Shown here piece after piece: positions 17,074 to 24,566 of a DNA stretch of 64,000 bases. The notes under the pieces are model-generated. The model saw nothing but the letters and a program-made list of their open reading frames with translations. It did no database searches and had not been told where the DNA came from. Numbering within the stretch: the stretch's first letter is position 1; each line of letters begins with the position of its first letter. This DNA comes from JANQQN01 sp964519665 (GTDB lineage: Bacteria > Myxococcota > Kuafuiibacteriia > Kuafuiibacteriales > Kuafuiibacteriaceae), in NCBI GenBank assembly GCA_964519665.1, contig CAZFIV010000002.1, positions 148,706 to 212,705 on the forward strand, read 5' to 3'. The translations under genes and the position numbers were made by a program.

Positions 17074-18069
17074 ATGGACTTTGATCGCCTCGAGAGGCTG
17101 GGCCGCGACGCCGACCAGCAGCCCGATCATCCCGAAGCCTGGCTGGCCCTCGCCGAAGCGCTGCTCGATCACCGCGCTCCCGAGCTCGCCCGGCCGATAC
17201 TCGCGCGGGCCCGCGCTTCCGAGCTCGACCATACCGGGCAATGGAAACATCTGGCGGAGCTCGCTTTGCGGCTGGGCGACCGATCGACGGCCCGGCAGGC
17301 GCTTCGCACCACGGTGGGGCTCGACGAAGACGACGTCGACGCCGTCTCGTTGTTCGCCCGCCTGGCGCTCGAAGACGGAGAGGCCGACGAAGCGGTGCCG
17401 GTGCTCAAGAAGAGCCTTGCCCGGCAAGACCATCCCGACTTGCGGCGCTGGCTGGTGCAGGCGGTCGGGGCCGCCCGGTCGAGCTCGTCGAGCGATCTGC
17501 GTCCGCCGTCGAGCAGCCCGAATCGCAAGCGGGGCTTGGCCATGCTCACCCCCGGCAGCAGCAGCTTCACCGGCGACCTGACCGTCTCTTCACTCCCCGA
17601 GATGTTGGAGTTCCTTGCCCAGCAGCGGTCGAGCGGAACGCTGCAGGTGCTCTCGAAGCAGCACTCGGCGAACATGCACCTGTCCGACGGTCGGATCACC
17701 GAGGTCGACCATCCGCGCCGGCCGTCCTTGGTCGCGCTCTTGAGCGACCGGGGGCGCTCCTTCGCAGCTCGCCTGCGAGAGCTGCCCATCGAGGTCACCA
17801 TCGATGAGCGCGCCCTGCGCGAGGCCGTGGTCCGAGAAGGCCTGGTCGACCCCGAGACCCTCCGCGACGTTCTGCGCAAGCGCATCGAAGACGGGATCTT
17901 CGAGATCCTGCAGTGGGATCAGAGTTACGCGCAATTCAGGGCCGGTCCGACCATCACCGAAGAAGAGGGCTTCGATACCCACTGGCTCATGCTGACGGTG
18001 CTGCAGCGGCTCGATGAGCATGCCGCGAAGGCGTCATCGGCTCCTCAACCGTCCGACGAAGGATCCTGA
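17074..18069 (+). CDS. TPR and DUF4388 protein
   Basis: About 331 residues. The N-terminal part (1-135) has TPR-like helical pairs (HPEAWLALAEALLDHRAPEL, GQWKHLAELALRLGDRSTAR, DDVDAVSLFARLALEDGEAD). A Ser-rich linker precedes a DUF4388 (PATAN-type) domain beginning FTGDLTVSSLPEMLEFLAQQ and RSSGTLQVLSKQ, found in deltaproteobacterial and cyanobacterial signalling proteins. The protein is soluble and probably mediates protein contacts in a signalling complex. The ATG at 17074 is preferred to an upstream frame extension because the promoter elements end 8 nt before it. A second DUF4388 protein is encoded at 45186-46613. Confidence 0.85.
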   Translation: MDFDRLERLGRDADQQPDHPEAWLALAEALLDHRAPELARPILARARASELDHTGQWKHLAELALRLGDRSTARQALRTTVGLDEDDVDAVSLFARLALEDGEADEAVPVLKKSLARQDHPDLRRWLVQAVGAARSSSSSDLRPPSSSPNRKRGLAMLTPGSSSFTGDLTVSSLPEMLEFLAQQRSSGTLQVLSKQHSANMHLSDGRITEVDHPRRPSLVALLSDRGRSFAARLRELPIEVTIDERALREAVVREGLVDPETLRDVLRKRIEDGIFEILQWDQSYAQFRAGPTITEEEGFDTHWLMLTVLQRLDEHAAKASSAPQPSDEGS

Positions 18070-18129
18070 CGAAGGAGCCTGACGACACTCTGACGAAGCG
18101 CCTGACATCGGTGGTGATGTCGTACGTGT

Positions 18130-19332
18130 TCAACTGTCGGGCTGAAATCGGAGCCCGAAACTTACGGTTTTCGGCCCCGCCGAGGGCTTGGGAAACTCCA
18201 TCCCCTTCGCTTTTCGGGTGATACAGCGCTTGAGCCGGAAGCTCGGCAGGTCGGAGCTCGCGATGCGGGCGTCGCTGACCTGTCCGTCGGTATCGACGTC
18301 GACCCTGACGACGACCCGGCCCGACGCGTTTTGGCGGTCCCGATGTCGCAAGTAGCAGCTCTGGAACGCGTCGCGGAAGCGAGCGGCGACCTGGCGGACC
18401 TGTTGCCGGGTGGGGCTCGGCTCTACCCTGGGCGGTGGCGCTCGCCGGACCTCGGGAGGTGGTTCGCTCCGCACCTCGGAGGGTGGTGCCTCGGCTGGCG
18501 GCAGGCGCGCTGCTCGCGCGGCTTCGGAAGGCGAGGGGCTACCGGGAGCCGCCAGCGACCCGTCGGCAACGGACTCCTCGCTGCTGCCGCCATCCGTCAC
18601 CGACGCGTCGTCGACCTCAACCTCGACGCCGGCGTCGAGCGGCGGGTCGTCGGTCGCATCGGGGTCTTCTTCGGACTCGGGAACCACCAGGCCCGTAAGG
18701 TCAGCGTCAATGAGCGAAACCTGGCCTGCGCCGACGTCGATCCGGCGTTCAAAGATTCGTTTGTCACCCTGGAGGATCCCCACCGTATGTTGACCGGGCT
18801 TGACCTCGATCTTGGCCGGCGAAAGGTCGCGCACCCGGCCGTCGACTTCGACCGGCAGGCTGTCGGGGCGGGTAGTGATCAGAAGCAGGGTAGGGCGGAC
18901 GACCTGGGGACGCTCGCGCTCACGGTTGCGAGCGGACGGCTCTTCATCCTCACGAGCCGCGGCCGCCTCGGCGAGCGCCTGCTCGCGGGCTTGCTCTTCC
19001 TCGCGCTCCTTCATGTTCTGGGCGATAGAGAGTAGCTGCGGCAGATCGGGCGCCGGACTGGGGGCCCTAAGCGCGGCGCTGAACTCTCGAATGGCGGCAT
19101 CGTGGTCGCCGCGCTCGATCGCGTCGAGGCCAGCGAGACGGTGCGCCCGAGACTGACTATCGGGCAGTGTCGTGGTCGGCTCGGGCGGCGGCGGCGGCTC
19201 TTCGGGCTCCGGCGTGACCAGGAGAAAGTAGAGCGCAAGCCCAATGGCGTTGCCGCCGATGATCCCTAACAGAATGCCCGCCCACATTCGTTGGCCTGAA
19301 CGGCCTTGCTTTGCGTTCTTTGCATTCGCCAC
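18130..19332 (-). CDS. Membrane-anchored AgmX/TonB-like C-terminal domain protein
   Basis: A 400-residue protein with a short cytoplasmic tail, one membrane helix (MWAGILLGIIGGNAIGLALY), a Pro-rich spacer, a helical stretch that resembles one TPR (GLDAIERGDHDAAIREFSAA), a PEGA-like beta domain (TRPDSLPVEVDGRVRDLSPA), an acidic Asp/Glu linker, a Pro-rich rod and a C-terminal domain (about 310-400) with FRDAFQSCYLRHRDRQNASG, VVRVDVDTDGQVSDARIASS and a Cys-Ile pair. That C-terminus matches the AgmX/PglI family related to TonB, which in Myxococcus takes part in gliding and envelope machinery. It starts 12 nt after the pseudokinase stop, so they form an operon. Confidence 0.8.
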   Translation of the reverse strand: MANAKNAKQGRSGQRMWAGILLGIIGGNAIGLALYFLLVTPEPEEPPPPPEPTTTLPDSQSRAHRLAGLDAIERGDHDAAIREFSAALRAPSPAPDLPQLLSIAQNMKEREEEQAREQALAEAAAAREDEEPSARNRERERPQVVRPTLLLITTRPDSLPVEVDGRVRDLSPAKIEVKPGQHTVGILQGDKRIFERRIDVGAGQVSLIDADLTGLVVPESEEDPDATDDPPLDAGVEVEVDDASVTDGGSSEESVADGSLAAPGSPSPSEAARAARLPPAEAPPSEVRSEPPPEVRRAPPPRVEPSPTRQQVRQVAARFRDAFQSCYLRHRDRQNASGRVVVRVDVDTDGQVSDARIASSDLPSFRLKRCITRKAKGMEFPKPSAGPKTVSFGLRFQPDS

Positions 19333-19344
19333 GAGTGTTTCCGC

Positions 19345-20562
19345 TTAGCGACCCAACAGGTAGATCCACAAAAAGATGGTGACGATGGTCGCCGCGGTGA
19401 CCGCAGCGACCAAGGCGATGGTGGTCGAAGAGCTCCCGTCGGCTTCGCCGTCATCCGAGGGCGACTCGGCGATCGATGCGGCCGGCGGCATCGCCGCCGG
19501 GTCGACGGGGTCGGTCTGCCCCGACGCGGACTCGCCCAGCCCATCGGCGGCCGCACCGCTCGACGCCGGTCCACCGGGAGAGGTCAGGGCCTCGGGGGGA
19601 GGATTCAAGCCGCGCGCGAGGCCACCCAGCAGACTGGGCGCCGAAGCGAGGTCGACCTCGGCGGCGACCGCCTCGATATCGGCGTACATGGCCGCCGTCG
19701 AAGCAAACCGGGCTTCGGGCCTTCGCGCGAGCGCCCGCCGGACGATGCCGGCGATATCGGCGGGCAGAGTCGGGGCTCCGCGTCGAACGTCGGGCGGTTC
19801 GCCCCCCAGGACGGCGGCGACCGTCGAGGCGACGTCGGCCCGTTCGTACGGCGTTCGACCGGTGACCAGCTCGAACATCGCCGCGCCGAGCGCGTACTGG
19901 TCGGAGCGATGGTCGGCGCGGTCGAGCAGCTGTTCGATGCACAGCCGACCGTAGTCTCGGACTGTTCGGTGCTGATCCCGCTCGCTCCGATAGGCCTCCC
20001 GCGAAGTGGCCCGGACGGCCAGCTCGATCGAAAAATCCTCGAGCTTGACATCGCCGGCCGTCGAAATGCGGATGCGGTCGAGCGACAGGTCGCCATGAAC
20101 GACCTCCCGGCCCGCGGACGGCGGAAAGGGCGTGACCCGCTCGTCCATGCTCAAGCGATGCAGGGCCCGAGCGACCCCCAGAGCCACCCACAGGACGCAG
20201 GCGAGGGGGAGCGTTTCGCCTTCTTCCGTCAGGCGGGTCTGGATGGCTCGCAGCGTCGTTCCCGGCACGTGCTCGCTGACGACATAGTATTGGCCATCGA
20301 TCCGGCCGCGCTCGAGGACCCTCATGAGGTGGGGATGCTCGGCGGGGATGAAAGTATCGACCGCATCGAAGAAGGTGGATTCGAATTTGTCGCGACGGGT
20401 GAACGAGGGCCGGACGATCTTGAGCTCGCAGTAACGTTGCGGCCCCCCGTCATCCATGACCGCAAGGTAGTCCGAAGAGACCTCCGAGGTGCTGATGGGC
20501 CGGACCAAGGAGTACACGCCGAGCCTGGTATTGGCTCGCTCTAGTCGCCTCAGCGCCGTCAT
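19345..20562 (-). CDS. C-terminally membrane-anchored pseudokinase (Hanks fold)
   Basis: A 405-residue protein with a Ser/Thr kinase fold that lacks key residues. There is no Gly-rich loop (VRPISTSEVSSDYLAV), but Lys48 is kept (CELKIV). The catalytic loop reads HGDLSLDRIRI: Asp158 is present, but Arg replaces the metal-binding Asn. DFG is DFS (LEDFSIE). The C-lobe is normal (RSDQYALGAAMFELVTGRTP). A Gly/Pro/Ser linker leads to a C-terminal helix TTIALVAAVTAATIVTIFLW. Catalytic activity is doubtful, and a scaffolding or regulatory role is inferred. GGAGGG at 20570-20575 places the start at ATG 20562 rather than an upstream TTG. It is followed within 12 nt by the AgmX-like gene. Confidence 0.85.
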   Translation of the reverse strand: MTALRRLERANTRLGVYSLVRPISTSEVSSDYLAVMDDGGPQRYCELKIVRPSFTRRDKFESTFFDAVDTFIPAEHPHLMRVLERGRIDGQYYVVSEHVPGTTLRAIQTRLTEEGETLPLACVLWVALGVARALHRLSMDERVTPFPPSAGREVVHGDLSLDRIRISTAGDVKLEDFSIELAVRATSREAYRSERDQHRTVRDYGRLCIEQLLDRADHRSDQYALGAAMFELVTGRTPYERADVASTVAAVLGGEPPDVRRGAPTLPADIAGIVRRALARRPEARFASTAAMYADIEAVAAEVDLASAPSLLGGLARGLNPPPEALTSPGGPASSGAAADGLGESASGQTDPVDPAAMPPAASIAESPSDDGEADGSSSTTIALVAAVTAATIVTIFLWIYLLGR

Positions 20563-20569
20563 CGAAGGG

Positions 20570-20575
20570 CCCTCC
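20570..20575 (-). promoter_or_regulatory. Ribosome binding site of the pseudokinase
   Basis: GGAGGG on the minus strand, seven bases before the ATG at 20562. It decides between this ATG and the in-frame TTG at 20577. Confidence 0.65.
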
Positions 20576-20737
20576 AACCTCGGTAGGTTGCCTTGCTCCG
20601 CCGAAGTTGTAAATCGCCCGTGCGGATTGTTTCCTGATTCATGGACGTCCGCCCGGGGATCGATGCCGCGCCGCGGGGTCCCAAGGTACCGCCCGGACGA
20701 GGCAGTCGGGCTCGGCCGGCGTTCCCGATTCTAAGGT

Positions 20738-21376
20738 ATGGCCGAGTATTCCGGCACCGCCTGGCCTTTTTCCGCGTTGCCGGCGGGGCGGACGGGCGTT
20801 TACCAATGCGTGGGATGCCAGGCCAGCCTCGCCGGCTTGGCAAGAAAACGCATGCCGTCCGCCTTGTCCAAGGTGCTTCCGATCGTTTGTCTGGGGATCC
20901 TGGGGGCGATCCTGGCCAATGCGGTTCACCACCAGCTGACCGCGATTCCCGAGTTCGTGTACGTCCTGGGCGAATGGGGCTTCCAGACCGTCAAGGCGCG
21001 CCGGATGGTGGCACGCGGAGTCATCGTCTTCGAATTGATCAACGTGGCCCTGTTGGTCTTCGCGGTCGGAACGGGCATCACGTATAGCCGACGCTTCGGC
21101 TACCACGGGTGGCGGGCCGGACGCCTGAGCGCCCTCCTGCTCCTGCTGTACCTGCAGCTGATCATCATTCTGTACGCCGTCAATGACCCGCTGCTGTGTG
21201 GGTGTGGACCCCTCACTCTCCGGCTCGATGGTTGGATCGAAGAACTGTGGGGCGTCTTCAACCTCAGCGCTCCCAAGTTCAAGAGCGCGGTGCCCATCGT
21301 CCGGAACGTGCTCTTGAGCTTCGTCGCGCTGGTCGCGATGAGCCGGGAGCGGATCAAGAAGCGGGAAGAAGAGTAG
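20738..21376 (+). CDS. MauE/DoxX-like redox-associated membrane protein
   Basis: Up to 212 residues with four membrane segments (ALSKVLPIVCLGILGAILAN, VIVFELINVALLVFAV, ALLLLLYLQLIIILYAV, VPIVRNVLLSFVALVAM). A CGCG motif follows the third helix (DPLLCGCGP) and an RNVLL-type fourth helix follows that, the layout of MauE/DoxX-type membrane proteins that handle thiol/disulfide redox. The first 38 residues contain CVGC but look unlike the rest. The ATG at 20852 (MPSALSKVLPIV) just before helix one is an alternative start and may be correct, since a -10-like TAAGGT abuts the ATG at 20738. Family assignment is inferred from motif order only. Confidence 0.6.
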   Translation: MAEYSGTAWPFSALPAGRTGVYQCVGCQASLAGLARKRMPSALSKVLPIVCLGILGAILANAVHHQLTAIPEFVYVLGEWGFQTVKARRMVARGVIVFELINVALLVFAVGTGITYSRRFGYHGWRAGRLSALLLLLYLQLIIILYAVNDPLLCGCGPLTLRLDGWIEELWGVFNLSAPKFKSAVPIVRNVLLSFVALVAMSRERIKKREEE

Positions 21377-21386
21377 GATCCCTGCG

Positions 21387-21402
21387 GTCCAGGATCCTGG
21401 AC
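21387..21402. repeat. 16-bp perfect palindrome between convergent genes
   Basis: GTCCAGGATCCTGGAC is a perfect palindrome with no loop, in the 64-bp space between convergent stops at 21376 and 21441. There is no T tract, so it is not a clear intrinsic terminator; a dimeric-protein binding site or chance are the alternatives. Confidence 0.6.
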
Positions 21403-21440
21403 GAGCAAGAACCATATCGCTTTCGGCGCTCGGGTCCGCG

Positions 21441-22484
21441 TTATTCGCTGCGCTTTCTCATCTGCTCGAGTTCTTCGAAGAGCCGGTCGGCCTTGAGCTT
21501 CATCCGGCCTCGAGTCTCGTCATCGATGAAGTGCGCGCCTCGACGGACCCGCCACCGCTTGTTGAGGCGCTCCTCGAGCACCCGCATACGACCGGACTCG
21601 AGATCGATCTCCATCTCTTCTTCGGCCTTTCCGGTCCCCTCGGTGATCAAGAGTTCGTGCCCGTTGTTGCCCGTCCAGCCCAGCGCCCTTCGAAAGCGCT
21701 TCTTCAGGCGCAGGCGAAGCTCCTTGTTCTGACTCGTAAAGGCCCGTAGGCAGCTGTCATCCTCGTTGCCGGGCTCGCACATACCCTCTTCGATCGCCTC
21801 GCGGGGCGTCATGTAGTAGTATTTGCCGTCCGGCGAGAAGTGCAGGCCCTTCCAATCGGTACCGCGGGCCCGACGCTGCTTCACCAGGTACTTCCAGATC
21901 TTCTGCTTGCCCAATGGCTTCTTGGCCATCAACGTCAACCCTTCGCCCGGAAGGGTGGTCCAGTCGACCTCGGTGGCGTCCTTGAGTTCCGGAATCTCCC
22001 AGCTTCGGTATCTTCGCAATCGACGCGAGCTGAGGTCGATGACCCGGGTCGCCTCGGGCACGAATCCCGAGGCGCCTTCGAACGGTTGCCCGGTGGTGAC
22101 CGCTACATAGCGTTCATCGGGAGAAAAGGCGAAGCCCTGGGCGTTCTTGACCGTCGTCAGGGTCCGGCCTTTTTGATTCAGAACGTGAAGGGTGAAGGTC
22201 CACAGGCCGTCCTGGTCGGAGTCGGGGTCCGAAACGAGCGCCCCGATGTATTTCCCGTTCGGAGAAGGCATCGAGTCCACGACCTTGCCGTCGAATCGAC
22301 GCAACAGGTGAGGCTCGAGGTTCTCGGCGTCGTCGATCACCAGGAGTCGATGCCGGTCCTCGTCATCGACCTTGCAGCCAATGACGTCCTGGGCGTGGGC
22401 GCTCGAAACGTCGCCCAGCTGAATCGAAGCGATCGTCAGCGCCGGCAGCACGGCGGCGGCCATCGGGTGGCGGCGAGCATTCAT
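21441..22484 (-). CDS. Exported beta-propeller-like protein
   Basis: A 347-residue protein with a signal peptide ending in a likely AHA-Q cleavage site. It contains repeated strand motifs of TolB/WD-like propellers: DSMPSPNGKYIGALVSDPDS, GFAFSPDERYVAVTTGQPF, LHFSPDGKYYYMTPREA. The C-terminal third is Lys/Arg/Glu-rich and helical. It is probably a periplasmic protein-interaction module, and no catalytic residues are evident. Its ATG overlaps the murein endopeptidase stop by 4 nt, so it may be an accessory subunit of that enzyme. Confidence 0.75.
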   Translation of the reverse strand: MNARRHPMAAAVLPALTIASIQLGDVSSAHAQDVIGCKVDDEDRHRLLVIDDAENLEPHLLRRFDGKVVDSMPSPNGKYIGALVSDPDSDQDGLWTFTLHVLNQKGRTLTTVKNAQGFAFSPDERYVAVTTGQPFEGASGFVPEATRVIDLSSRRLRRYRSWEIPELKDATEVDWTTLPGEGLTLMAKKPLGKQKIWKYLVKQRRARGTDWKGLHFSPDGKYYYMTPREAIEEGMCEPGNEDDSCLRAFTSQNKELRLRLKKRFRRALGWTGNNGHELLITEGTGKAEEEMEIDLESGRMRVLEERLNKRWRVRRGAHFIDDETRGRMKLKADRLFEELEQMRKRSE

Positions 22485-23326
22485 CGGGAACCTCCGTTGA
22501 CACGCACGTGGTAGTGGTTGGCGTGGCCCGACACGTGAACCAGGCGGTCTTCCTGTCCGGACACGACGAAGCCGATCCGGTCGATGTCGACGAAGATGAC
22601 CTGGACGTCACACAGCCGGAAGAAGGTCTCGAACACGGCCTGGGTGGCTTCTAAATCGTACTCGTCGGGCTGGAACCGCAGGTCGAGCGGGCGGTGCTGG
22701 CGGTCTCTTCGAACGTAGCGAAGGTCGGCGTCGAGTCCGTTTTGGTGGGACACATGCGGGGGAAAGGCGCCGCCCTCCCGCAAGCTGAGGTCGCCCACGC
22801 CAATATCGACACCTTGGCGCGCCATCTCGCGGCCGACCGCCTCCACGCACCCCAGGATCGTCAGAGTGCCCCAATCGTCGGTATCGACGCGGTCGGTGCC
22901 CAGGTAGTGACGATAGCCCGAGCCGCTATCCGGCAGGTTGAGCGCGCCTTCGATCCGGCCGTTGTTGGGCGGCCCGACCGGCCGCGACGGGTCACGGTCG
23001 CAGCGGCCGGTGGCAAGATCGGCGTAGCTATTCTCGCCGTTGTTCCTCTCGACGGGATCACTGATGCCATCACCGTCGCTGTCGAATGAAGTCCGCGGGC
23101 CTCCGCAGTCGACCACCCGGGGCGGCGGCGGCGGCCGCTCGGTGCGGCTCGGGGGTGGTGGCGCTCTCCGGGGGGGCGGCGGCTCGGTGGAGTCGGTGGA
23201 GTCGGACGAAGACCGCGTCGGGGGCGGCGGCGGCGGCGAATTCCTCTTCTTGGTCGAAGACTTACATCCGAAGCCGACCGCGGCCGCAAACACGACGACC
23301 ACAGCGGTAAAAATGAGACTTCTCAA
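22481..23326 (-). CDS. Lipoprotein murein endopeptidase (MepA/M15-M74-like)
   Basis: A 281-residue protein with a lipobox (AAAVGFGC), a Pro-rich tether (residues about 30-75) and a short calcium-type motif (DSDGDGISD). The catalytic region has SLREGGAFPPHVSHQNGLDA followed by DLRYV, the HxxHxxGxDAD signature of LAS metallopeptidases such as MepA, and near the C-terminus HANHYHVRV, supplying the other zinc His residues. It is expected to cut peptidoglycan cross-links from the inner face of the outer membrane. The only start in frame before the signal is a TTG at 23326 with no clear ribosome site. Translationally coupled to the propeller protein. Confidence 0.85.
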   Translation of the reverse strand: MRSLIFTAVVVVFAAAVGFGCKSSTKKRNSPPPPPPTRSSSDSTDSTEPPPPRRAPPPPSRTERPPPPPRVVDCGGPRTSFDSDGDGISDPVERNNGENSYADLATGRCDRDPSRPVGPPNNGRIEGALNLPDSGSGYRHYLGTDRVDTDDWGTLTILGCVEAVGREMARQGVDIGVGDLSLREGGAFPPHVSHQNGLDADLRYVRRDRQHRPLDLRFQPDEYDLEATQAVFETFFRLCDVQVIFVDIDRIGFVVSGQEDRLVHVSGHANHYHVRVNGGSR

Positions 23327-23643
23327 GGCAAGTCCGCTTGTGACTCAACCGCGACGGGAGAACAAGAGGCGTCCACTCAGACGCAGCGCAGCAAAGCAAG
23401 CATGGCTTGTCATACCCACCGAACCGCAGAGCGAGTGTTGATCACAACGTTAACGGCGTCTGGCGACGCCTTCGCAGGCTCACTGGACCGCGTCCAGCCC
23501 GGGCCACGGCAATCCCGAATTTGACATAACCTCTATTATCGGAACCCATGCGCCACGACATTCGAAGGAGACCATCGACCCCAAGATGTCAGCACTGCCC
23601 GCGTCGGCTCGGTCGCGTAAGGCTTCTGTTTCCGATTCGGACT
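23327..23643. other. Intergenic region, no gene seen
   Basis: 317 bp between two minus-strand genes. It is less GC-rich than its surroundings. A 6-bp-stem hairpin (GGCGTC TGGC GACGCC, 23455-23470) lies downstream of the channel gene; on the minus strand it is followed by GTTAACGTTG, too weak to call a terminator. TTGACA occurs at 23521 but has no -10 at the right spacing. Confidence 0.5.
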
Positions 23644-24336
23644 TCAGCGCTCGTCGTCGACGGGAGCGATGCTGAGCCCCACCAGCCGGGCGACGAGGAC
23701 GGCCAGATAGAACTGGCCCACGACGGCCGCCAAAGCGCTCACCATCTTTGCCCACGGCGTCTGGGGGGTGATGTCGCCGTAGCCCAGCGTCGTAATGGTC
23801 ACGAGACTGAAATACATGGCCTCGAACACCCGCCCGGAGCGAGGGCTTAGTTCGCGATTGAAGGCGCCGTCATCGTGATAGCTCATGATCGAGAAGACCA
23901 ACGCGAAGAGGATGGCCAAGATCAGATACGCGCACAAGGAGCTGGCGATGACGTCGATATCAACCCGGACGCGCTTGAATAGATACCTGAGCGTGAGCAC
24001 CACGACCTGAGCGAGCAGGACCACGGCGACATAGTTCGATAGAACCCTGAGCTGCTCCCCCGCCGTCGGGAACGCGCCACTGATCGCGGCGACCTGTAAG
24101 ATCATAATCGCAGCGATGAGGCCGCCCGCCGCGACGATGTTCCGCCGGCGCTCGCTGACGGCGTATACGGCACACATGAGCAGCACGAAGAAGCCCCCCA
24201 TCCGCACGAGATCGCGCCAGGTGGTCGCCTCGGCGGCTCCGACCGTCGTGCCCCGGACATAGGCCGAGACGAGGAGAAAGAGCACGATGGCGTGAAAGAG
24301 GAGTACGAATCGGTATCGGAACCTTGGGTTCGGCAT
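23644..24336 (-). CDS. Two-pore-domain-style potassium channel protein
   Basis: A 230-residue inner-membrane protein. Four or five hydrophobic segments precede a pore helix and selectivity filter TITTLGYGDITP (K+-type TxGYGD), then a last membrane helix (VSALAAVVGQFYLAVLVARL) and a short acidic tail. This is the Ion_trans_2 type with extra N-terminal helices. No RCK/TrkA-N regulatory domain is attached. It is a monocistronic gene as far as can be seen, with more than 200 bp free on each side. Confidence 0.9.
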   Translation of the reverse strand: MPNPRFRYRFVLLFHAIVLFLLVSAYVRGTTVGAAEATTWRDLVRMGGFFVLLMCAVYAVSERRRNIVAAGGLIAAIMILQVAAISGAFPTAGEQLRVLSNYVAVVLLAQVVVLTLRYLFKRVRVDIDVIASSLCAYLILAILFALVFSIMSYHDDGAFNRELSPRSGRVFEAMYFSLVTITTLGYGDITPQTPWAKMVSALAAVVGQFYLAVLVARLVGLSIAPVDDER

Positions 24337-24566
24337 GGTGAAAGCCCACTGGCTGCGGGGCGGGTCTTATCGGCTCGGCCCGGACGGTGCAAGCGGCGAG
24401 CGCTCACGGGTGTCATAAGGGCGTGGCCAAGACGACAATGACGCGTTTGGATGCGATCGGGAGCGCATCGAGCGACGAAACGGCATCGAGTAGCGGAGGA
24501 TGAACACCTCGCCGAGTGAGCCCAACGCGCCGATCCTTCGGCCGACCGTCGGCTCTGGCGGGCCGG

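Noticed and set aside
18062..18110. Four CTGAC(GA) repeats after the TPR-DUF4388 gene
   Set aside because: Irregular spacing and partial overlap with the stop codon; probably a chance slippage remnant.
23521..23526. TTGACA as a promoter
   Set aside because: The only -10-like TATTAT is 7 bp away, far too close, and no plus-strand gene follows.
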